DNA from: a virus
Length of the DNA stretch: 28,068 nucleotides
Strand: one strand, 5' to 3'
Virus record (IMG/VR): IMGVR_UViG_3300014911_000022
Coordinates: 1-28,068 of that record
Both the position numbers and the translations under genes were made by a program. This document shows positions 15,907 to 23,100 of this stretch, in pieces (the stretch's first letter is position 1; every line of letters starts with the position of its first letter). The notes below the pieces were generated by a model, which was not told the DNA's origin, made no database searches, and saw only the letters and a program-made list of their open reading frames with translations.

Positions 15907-16773
15907 ATGGTAGATCGGGTCAGGGTAGAACGCATAAAGAAAGAAATAGAACGCACGGAAGAACTTATTAATGAATGTAAAAGTAAATTAATAGAATATA
16001 AATTATCTGAGGATGCTGCACTACGAAGAGGAGATCAGGGTGACTATCTTGAATGGCGCAAGTTCTATGATAATACCGATAGGAAATATAGATGGTATAT
16101 TTCTCTTTTGAAAGATTTGAAGAAGGAATTGTCTGCATATACCGACATTGGTCATATAGTAGAGGAGACTGCAAGAGAGTATGTTGGCAGTGGTGCTAAT
16201 GCAGAGCTTCATTCGCATAGTGGTTGTGATATAGTAGCAGGGATAATGCTTCCGGGTGATACAAGTTTTAAGCCATTTGGAAACATATTAACACTTTCAT
16301 ACTCTATACATAGAGATAAGAGTCCTGTTATTACACTGGGAAGAACAGTTCCTAAAGGATATACGAGAGGGTGGCGCACTATTGCTGGTTCTATGATTTT
16401 TGCTGTGTTTGATACAAGGGTATTGAATGAAATACCTGATGCGCTTGCCAAGGCCAGTGCACAACGTACAAACTCTGAATCATATATATCACCGCCAGAT
16501 AAAGAAAGAGTTCTTCCTGATATGCTTCCCCCATTTACAGTGGTCTGTACTTTTCTTAATGAGTATTCTATTTATCATTTGCGGGGAGCCAAATTAGTTA
16601 TTTATGGTGTTGAAATAAATGATGAGGGCCAAACACATTCTGTTGATGATATGATGACAGAGAACGTTATTAATTTTACAGCAAGAGATATTCGATTGCT
16701 TCAGCCGGTTGAAATGGAGCATAAAAAACCAGGTAGTATTTCTCAGGGCGGTCGGAGGTCAACCCAATGGTAG
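15907..16773 (+). CDS. Second tube-fold tail protein with N-terminal coiled coil
   Basis: Product of 288 residues. Residues 1-85 are a charged, heptad-like coiled coil (VERIKKEIERTEELINECKS and further). From about residue 120 it parallels the spliced tube protein: LTLSYSIHRDKSPVITLGRT, YTRGWRTIAGSMIFAVFD, PPFTVVCTFLNEY, LVIYGVEINDEGQTHSVDDM and NFTARDI. It is therefore a tube-fold paralogue with an added N-terminal helix, suited to a tube tip, tube initiator or baseplate hub-proximal ring. No intron is present at the matching site. A purine-rich ribosome site (AGAGGGGTAGGA) precedes the ATG. It ends 18 bases before the converging - strand gene. Confidence 0.85.
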   Translation: MVDRVRVERIKKEIERTEELINECKSKLIEYKLSEDAALRRGDQGDYLEWRKFYDNTDRKYRWYISLLKDLKKELSAYTDIGHIVEETAREYVGSGANAELHSHSGCDIVAGIMLPGDTSFKPFGNILTLSYSIHRDKSPVITLGRTVPKGYTRGWRTIAGSMIFAVFDTRVLNEIPDALAKASAQRTNSESYISPPDKERVLPDMLPPFTVVCTFLNEYSIYHLRGAKLVIYGVEINDEGQTHSVDDMMTENVINFTARDIRLLQPVEMEHKKPGSISQGGRRSTQW

Positions 16774-16791
16774 ATATTTTTAATATCATCT

Positions 16792-17781
16792 CTACTTTTT
16801 CTGTTTTTTCTTCTTCTTGGAACTTTCCCAAAAATCTTTACAATCTCTCATATATTGGGGTTCTTCCTTAATTCCATGCTCTTTCCTGAACTTTTCAGCT
16901 TGGTCTATTAGGTACTGTATCTGAAGCAGTTCTACTGCTGCCCGAAATCTATCTGGATTATTCAGCCATTCGCTTTCTATTTTTATTAAATATTCTTCTC
17001 TGAATCCCAGGTCTCTGCTTTCTTTTTCCCACTTATCATATGCTTCATAAACATAAGCAGGCGCGCCATCGAGTGCCGGCTGAAGGATTTCTGTTCCAAA
17101 GATCATGTCTTCTTTTAATGGGTCCCATCCTGTCGTGCAGTTATGTAATGCAATATAACTATCTGTAATATCATCTACTTTAATGCCCGCTTTGTTGAAA
17201 TAATCCAGTATTTCCTTCTCTTTGTTGAGTCTTTGAGCTCTTTTTTCTGGTGTTATTCCTCCATGGTTTTCTATAGAATAATATTCTTCCAGAAATTTAT
17301 CACGGTTTACAATTATCACGTAATCTATTCCATATATCCTATTTAACACATCGTAGCAATATGCGCTATATAGATTTTTTATGTTTGTTTCTTCTTCCAG
17401 GAATCTTGAAGATCTTCTGCCCATCAATGCTTCTTTGATAGCTTTGTGGCGTTTGGAAAAGGCCATGACTTTGGTACCATCAAGTGTTGCAGGATGTTTT
17501 TTATTTTTGTAATTGGTTAAACCACAAAAAGGATCCATCCCAAATGTTGGTGTCCAGTATGCAACACTTCCATTGACATACATTATCATGTCTTCTTCTA
17601 ATGCATCGAAGATGTAGGCATATTTTACCCTGAATGGGCAATATGGCGCCAGGGTGGGTCTTTTTTCTACTATATATGTTTCTGCTGATGTAGATAGAAC
17701 GTTTGCGAAAATGTTTGCAACTAAAAGGATTAGACATGAGATTCTGATACTTTTTATTCTGGTACTTTTTCTTGTAATCAT
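16792..17781 (-). CDS. Secreted protein of unknown function, antisense to the tail cluster
   Basis: Product of 329 residues. The N-terminus has basic residues, then a hydrophobic stretch (CLILLVANIFANVL) and a likely signal-peptidase site after STSA, so the protein is predicted to be exported. There is no lipobox. The mature part is rich in aromatic and charged residues, has several Cys (YCPF, DPFCGL, AYCYDV, HNCTTG, RDCKDF) that could form disulfides, and ends in a Lys-rich tail (KKKKKKQKK). No family is recognised. AAGGAGG lies 7 bases before the ATG, and a perfect consensus promoter lies 70 bases upstream. This independent unit breaks the tail operon, the hallmark of a moron gene acquired by transfer and possibly expressed outside the lytic late phase. 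Confidence 0.85.
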   Translation of the reverse strand: MITRKSTRIKSIRISCLILLVANIFANVLSTSAETYIVEKRPTLAPYCPFRVKYAYIFDALEEDMIMYVNGSVAYWTPTFGMDPFCGLTNYKNKKHPATLDGTKVMAFSKRHKAIKEALMGRRSSRFLEEETNIKNLYSAYCYDVLNRIYGIDYVIIVNRDKFLEEYYSIENHGGITPEKRAQRLNKEKEILDYFNKAGIKVDDITDSYIALHNCTTGWDPLKEDMIFGTEILQPALDGAPAYVYEAYDKWEKESRDLGFREEYLIKIESEWLNNPDRFRAAVELLQIQYLIDQAEKFRKEHGIKEEPQYMRDCKDFWESSKKKKKQKK

Positions 17782-17850
17782 AGTGTAGCCTCCTTTTTTC
17801 TGATGTTACCAAGTAATGAGAACCGATTAATTACTCCCCTTTCATTATAA

Positions 17851-17879
17851 ATTATACCACTTTAGGCATTATTTGTCAA
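17851..17879 (-). promoter_or_regulatory. Perfect consensus promoter for the antisense gene
   Basis: Read on the - strand: TTGACA (17879-17874), a 17-base spacer, then TATAAT (17856-17851) preceded by TGG, an extended -10. Both hexamers match the housekeeping sigma consensus exactly and the spacing is ideal. It drives the gene ending at 16792, whose ATG lies 70 bases downstream. Confidence 0.88.
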
Positions 17880-17933
17880 GTTAGTTTTGCTATATAAATA
17901 AGTTAATTTTCCCTTTAATTTTTCTTTTTATTG

Positions 17934-17962
17934 TTGGATTTCTGGGATTTTTATGATATAAT
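17934..17962 (+). promoter_or_regulatory. Sigma-70/sigma-A type promoter with extended -10
   Basis: TTGGAT (17934-17939), 17 bases, then TATAAT (17957-17962) preceded by TG, giving TGATATAAT as at 3301. It faces away from the antisense promoter 55 bases to the left, making a divergent control region in the 243-base gap (17782-18024). It restarts + strand transcription for the third tube-fold gene and what follows. The leader also holds a 12-codon frame (17997-18035) overlapping the next start. Confidence 0.75.
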
Positions 17963-18024
17963 AATAGTAGGAGTGCCACATAGTTCACAGTTTCTGATGA
18001 CAAACTTCGAAGAAGGTGTTATAG

Positions 18025-18969
18025 ATGGCTACTAATGGTAATGATATAGAACGATTAAGGAAAGAACTTTTTAAAGCACAGAGAGACGGAGATGATGACA
18101 GATATAACTCATTGCTTAAAAGACTTCGCGAAGCAGAGTTGAATAAGAGGGTTAAAGTTCGATGGAATAATAAGACTTATTTGGCTCCGTATGGTGAAAT
18201 ATATCCGCTTGATTACTATGCTGGGTCTAATGCAGCTATATATTTGGGCAGTCAGTGGATAGATGATATAGTTAGTATACAGTTTACTGGCACTCAGGCA
18301 AAGGCTCCTATCTATGGATATAATTCCACAACATGGGATGGTGTGGCAAGAGGTACCTTTGTTGTCCAGGGAAGTTTTTCTATAGCATTCAGAGAAGTTG
18401 GCTATTTGTATAATATATGGCAAAAGGCTAAAAATAAGGATGGGAAGGAAAAGCTCATGGATTTTTTTGAGAAAGCATGGGAGAATAATACAACTGACAC
18501 TATGCAAGTGCGAACTGATGGAAAGAATAATGATGCGCCTTATATTGATCTTACAGCGGAGGTATTGAAAAAGAGGATTGAGTCATACAAAGATCAGATA
18601 ATGGACAGCAATGTCTTGGATAATATTGATGTGTGTGAGAAATATTTAATGAACAAGTATTGGGGAAATGGAAATACGGAAGGAAAAAACTATCTTCCCA
18701 GACCAGATGAATTTGATAAAGATGCAAATACCAAGGGAAACAATTTTGATATACTTATAACTTATGGTCAGGTAGGTGAACCGGGATCTCGAAGTACGGT
18801 TAAAGCGCTGGTTGATGTAAGGATTTTATCTTTTGGGCAGGTTATACAGCCTACTTCGGATTTTATACAGGAACAGTATACATTCATAGCGCGGGATATG
18901 GACGGAAGGGCGACGAAGCATTTGAGTAGTAATGAATCAGGCTGTAACAAAGGGGGTGAAAACAAATGA
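18025..18969 (+). CDS. Third tube-fold tail protein
   Basis: Product of 314 residues. The N-terminal 40 residues are a short charged helix (DIERLRKELFKAQRDGDDDR). Then come YAGSNAAIYLGSQWIDDIVS, AKAPIYGYNSTTW, VARGTFVVQGSFSIAFRE and, after an insertion of about 90 residues, an end block with ALVDVRILSFGQVI and EQYTFIARDM. These match in order the blocks of the two preceding tube-fold proteins, so it is a third, more diverged copy, probably in the baseplate-proximal tube or hub. The insertion is charged and helical. GAAGGTG precedes the ATG. Its stop overlaps the next start (ATGA). Confidence 0.8.
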   Translation: MATNGNDIERLRKELFKAQRDGDDDRYNSLLKRLREAELNKRVKVRWNNKTYLAPYGEIYPLDYYAGSNAAIYLGSQWIDDIVSIQFTGTQAKAPIYGYNSTTWDGVARGTFVVQGSFSIAFREVGYLYNIWQKAKNKDGKEKLMDFFEKAWENNTTDTMQVRTDGKNNDAPYIDLTAEVLKKRIESYKDQIMDSNVLDNIDVCEKYLMNKYWGNGNTEGKNYLPRPDEFDKDANTKGNNFDILITYGQVGEPGSRSTVKALVDVRILSFGQVIQPTSDFIQEQYTFIARDMDGRATKHLSSNESGCNKGGENK

Positions 18970-19322
18970 GTGAAGAGGTTAAACCTTTAGGCGAAAAAGG
19001 GCCGACGCAAGAATGGATTAACGATGTTAAATCCAAGTATGGTGATATCTACTATGTTTACTTTGATGATGAGCCGGTTGTTTTTAGAACTATAACACGT
19101 AAGGAGTATATTGAAATTATGCAAAGTAGCATACCTACTCCGGACAACCCCGGCGACGATATAGGTGAATCAGAGAATAGACTGGTAGATATGTGCACAC
19201 TATGGCCCGAAAACTATAAGGCAGCCGAAGAGAAGAAAGGCGGCCGGGTTAGCGGCATAGCCCAGTATGTGTTGTATTATTCCGGATTTAATTTCCAGGA
19301 TATTATGCCGCAAAAGCTGTAA
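18966..19322 (+). CDS. Tail assembly chaperone-like protein 1
   Basis: Product of 118 residues overlapping the previous stop by 4 bases, with AAAGGGGGTG upstream. The region KYGDIYYVYFDDEPVVFR, then TRKEYIEIM and CTLWPEN aligns with the N-terminal 85 residues of the next gene's product, so the two are paralogues. A pair of small acidic proteins lying between tube genes and the giant tail gene is the classic place of tail-assembly chaperones, which coat the tape measure before tube assembly. Function is inferred from place, size and pairing, not from a recognised domain. The frame of the next gene overlaps its end from 19261 to 19322. Confidence 0.75.
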   Translation: MSEEVKPLGEKGPTQEWINDVKSKYGDIYYVYFDDEPVVFRTITRKEYIEIMQSSIPTPDNPGDDIGESENRLVDMCTLWPENYKAAEEKKGGRVSGIAQYVLYYSGFNFQDIMPQKL

Positions 19323-19331
19323 CGAAAAGTA

Positions 19332-19365
19332 CCTAAAGAGGGGGCAGAGATGCCCCCTTTTTAGG
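19332..19365 (+). terminator. Terminator-like hairpin between the two chaperone genes
   Basis: Left arm 19332-19346 (CCTAAAGAGGGGGCA) and right arm 19351-19365 (TGCCCCCTTTTTAGG) form 15 pairs with one G-U around a GAGA tetraloop of GNRA type. The stem is GC-rich at its top and its right arm includes five T, as in an intrinsic terminator whose U-tract can also pair. It begins 9 bases after the chaperone 1 stop and partly covers the ribosome site of chaperone 2. It may therefore attenuate transcription, damp translation or stimulate frameshifting. Confidence 0.65.
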
Positions 19366-19380
19366 AAGGAGTTTGAAATT

Positions 19381-20151
19381 ATGGATGATACTTCTCAAGA
19401 TATTCTAAATCTTCCAAAAGACTTCCCTGTTGACATAATAGTAAACATACATAAATGGAAGACCGAATATGGCGCTGTAAACTATGTTAAGTATGAAGGG
19501 ACATACTATGTATACAGAGATTTAACCATGAGAGAGTTTGCAGCACTAATGAGAATGCAGAATTATCCTGAGATTTACATGGAGGATTCTGTATGCAGGG
19601 CATGTGTTTTATATCCGGATGAATCTGTGTGGTCAGCGGGTCTGCCCAAGTTTTTGTCTGCAAAGATAATAGCATCTTCGCCGTTTCAGGAACCGGAAAA
19701 GCTTAAGAATGCGGTGAATAGCGCCAGGGATATGGCTAACTATACTATTATGGACCAGATAGTGGAGCTGATATGTTCTGTTTTCCCATATAAACCGGAA
19801 GAAGTAGAATCTATGCCTATAGAGGTACTTTTCAGACGGCTCGCCATGGCAGAGAGGATGAGTGGCAATATGGTTAAGTTTCCCAGTGATATTTTGTCGG
19901 CAAAAGAGAGAGAGGATGAGCTGATTAGACGACTTCAGAGTGAGGATATAGCAATTCCGGCTCCGCCTGCATCAGCGTTGGCAAATAATATGAAGTCTGA
20001 GTATACAATAGATCAGCTCAGGGATGTCAGTGCGAAGCAGGCATCAAGATCTCTTGCCAAGGCTGTAAAAGAGGGTAAAGAGGGAAAGGCGGTAAAAATA
20101 AATCCGGATTTGGAGCGGGCAATTTGTGAGACAATTGAGGAGAGAGGATAA
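19381..20151 (+). CDS. Tail assembly chaperone-like protein 2
   Basis: Product of 256 residues. The N-terminal part (EYGAVNYVKYEGTYYVYR, TMREFAALM, ACVLYPDE) is a paralogue of chaperone 1. The rest is helical: NAVNSARDMANYTIMDQIVE, then a Met-rich stretch and a charged C-terminus with Lys/Glu repeats. The ATG is preceded by GGAAGGAG at a good distance. The frame is open upstream to 19261, overlapping chaperone 1, but the upstream text has no ribosome site and looks non-coding. Its stop is two bases before the giant gene's ATG, so expression of the pair is coupled. The C-terminal extension could be the part that binds the giant protein. Function inferred. Confidence 0.78.
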   Translation: MDDTSQDILNLPKDFPVDIIVNIHKWKTEYGAVNYVKYEGTYYVYRDLTMREFAALMRMQNYPEIYMEDSVCRACVLYPDESVWSAGLPKFLSAKIIASSPFQEPEKLKNAVNSARDMANYTIMDQIVELICSVFPYKPEEVESMPIEVLFRRLAMAERMSGNMVKFPSDILSAKEREDELIRRLQSEDIAIPAPPASALANNMKSEYTIDQLRDVSAKQASRSLAKAVKEGKEGKAVKINPDLERAICETIEERG

Positions 20152-20153
20152 GG

Positions 20154-23100
20154 ATGCCATTTGGTCCATATGATAATGATATACGATCTCAATATGATGA
20201 AGCCCACCAGGAAGAGCTTTATGCTCCGGAGAGTGCTGGAAGCATACTAGGCTCTGTTTTCAAACAGACGCTTAATCTTGCTATTGGGATGGTAGCATTC
20301 CCCATTATTACCAGCGTAGCAGGTACTGCACAACGCTATGTTGGCGGAACCATACTTCGTGGTCTTAAAGCAGTTACGAAAGGCACTGCACTGGGCGCTA
20401 AATTCCAGGCGGCGGCTCAATTACAAAGAGTTAATGCAGCGGCAGGAAAAGTTACAGAACGTCTTGGTGCGACGCTTCTTGAAGTAACGGGAGTGAGAAA
20501 AGTTACTGAAAAGCTGGGAGCTGCGCTGGGTAATCCCATTGCGGCATATGAAAGATGGCGCAAGGCGCAGGCATCTGCTGCTCCATTCCAAAGACTTGGC
20601 TCTTTTTTTGCGGGCAAGGACGTGGGGACACGTATTTTAGGCAAGGCGGGCCACTGGCTGAAGAATTATGCATCCATGTATCCTGCTTTTTGGGTTGGCG
20701 AGAAGATAATGGGGATGGTTGGGTTTGGCACGCAGGAATCCAGCGAGGAATCCCCGCCATGGTATAATATACCGGCACAGGCGATAGATTTTGGCAAATC
20801 TGCTGTTCTTTCTGCTCCATCGTTTGCGATATGGGGCGGAGGGTTTTCCTTTGCTACGTCTCTTTTGAGTGGATCTTCGAGTCTGACTACCAGGCTTGTA
20901 AAGAGGATGTCTGGAACAAGGTTTATGAGGAAGGTGAAGGAGAATGCTGAAAGGGGTCTTGCTTTTGTCAATGATTTAACCAGAAATGTTACAGCGTTGT
21001 CTGAGGGAATGGATTATTGGCTGGAATACAGAAATGAGTTAAGGGGAAGAATACCGACTATCCAGAGAGTTCAGAGTGAATTAAGTCTTTTCAGGGCCGG
21101 GTGGAGCAAAGGAGTCCGTGTTCCAAGGAGAATTCGTTCTCTTACTCCTGCCGAAATGGCGCTTCAGGATATGGAGCATTTTAAAGCGAGACTCTCCAAG
21201 GGGATGAAGAATGCGTTTGATTTGGAGACTGATCAGGGCAGGTTAAAGTTTTTAGAGGATCTGGATAAACAGAGAAGATGGCAGATATTCAGGGAAACAA
21301 ATAAGAATGAGAGTTTTCTTGAACGGGCGCTTGGTTTGGAGCGTGCTCGTATAGAGGGTGAAGAGCTCAAAAAGTTTATTGGGAACATTGATCTCCAGCG
21401 TGGTCAGGAAATGACGCATGGAAAGGGTGTATATAGGCTGTCATCCAAATATGCCGGACAGCTGGTTGATATAAATAGATTTAGACCCAGAAATATTTTA
21501 GCAAGTGTTTTCAGGGCCATTGGCAATATCAGGGTATCAGGAAAGTGGAAACCTCCGGATCTCGGAATGTTTAGAACGTGGGCGCAGATACTTCATCCAA
21601 GGGGGATAGGTTTATGGCAACCGGGAGAGAACTTGAGGCTTGGTTATCCGTTTAATTTGGAAGAAATTTATGGTGATACATTGACTGAAAAAATTAAATT
21701 GGATGGAACAGCAATGCGCAGGCTGAAAGCTAAGGCTTTTTCTGGTATATATGAGGTTCAGCCAGGTGAGGCTGTTGCTATGAAAGGTAAGAAACTTTAC
21801 AGAGTAAAGCCTGGCGGAACTACAGTAGAGATATCTACACCGCTGGCATATCATTTTATAGCAGACGGAAGAGGGACTTTAATTGATAAGGCTGCATCTG
21901 TTTACTATAATGATGTAAGGAATTTAGCTTATGAACATATTCCTGCAGATCAGGGTCATTTAAAATCTATACACAGAATTGCCCTTGAAAGAAAGTGGGC
22001 TACACTGAACGGAACACAGTTAAAGTATCTTGATCGGAGAAAATCGCTGAAGGGGAAAATCTTAAAGGTGGCAAGGTTTGCTGAAGTTGGTGGCGGCCAT
22101 GGGGGAATTTCGATAATGAGAAGGGCTATAAACTGGGTTGATAAGTTTTTTAATCCCAGATCTAAGCTTCGAATGTTCTCTAAAGGAGGTACTCTTGAGA
22201 GTCTTTATAAAAAGGATTCTAGACTCAACGCATACGAGAGGTTTGGAAGACCCAAAAATCCGGAGGAACTTTATGAAATACTAAAAAGGACCGGGAGATA
22301 TTTAGATGATATTTCTTATCCTGCTATAAGACAGATATTGAAAGATAAACAGGCACTTAGATCATTAGGTATAGGGGTAAATATTGCTGATCCCCACGAA
22401 GTCGTAAGATATCTTAATGAGAAAGTTCCCAACATTTCACGTCCAACAGAAATACAGAGAATAATAGAAAGAATAGAGTCTGAGATGGCTATAAGTAAGA
22501 AGATGGGAGGAAAGCTTTTTGATAAGCGTCTCAGAGGATTTCTCCAGAAGCCTGTGAGAAAGAGAATGGGCTGGGATTTAACCAATCTGGAATTGCTCCA
22601 GAAGTTTATGATAGAACACAAAATACTGGAGAAGGTTGCTCGCGGAGAAGATCGCAAGATAGACAAGGAAGCGCTTTCTGCTATTATTAGAAAAGTTGCG
22701 CGTCCGAAAGCCCGCGAGGCAATAGAAAATCTTACTGTTTCTTCAGCGTTTCAGAATGCTCTGAATAGAATAAGCAGGGGCAATAATAAGTTTGAAACCA
22801 TAGAAGAGTTATTTAATGTGAGTGGAGGTTTCAAACTGGGTGAAGGGGTAGGAGCCGGGAGCATGCCCGAACTTGCGGAGGCAATTGCGCCGATATTTGA
22901 GGGGATTGTAATTCCCAATACAAGGGTATTCAGGAACATAGCAAGAAAAGGCATCTTGAAAGAATTTCCTGATTACAGTTCAGTAAAGCTTCCGGAATGG
23001 GAGAAAATAGATTTAATGGGTGGTACAAGAGACATAATAGTACCTACGGTAGACTCGGTATTTCAATGGCGCAAAAATATATTAAAGGGTCTACAGACAA

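Noticed and set aside
16770-16810. Terminator between the convergent genes at 16773 and 16792
   Set aside because: GTAGA/TCTAC and GATATT/AATATC can pair weakly and T-rich text follows, but the stem is short and AT-rich, and the T-run lies inside the antisense gene.
19267-19380. N-terminal extension of chaperone 2 to 19267
   Set aside because: The added 38 residues overlap chaperone 1 and the hairpin, look non-coding and have no ribosome site, while ATG 19381 follows GGAAGGAG.
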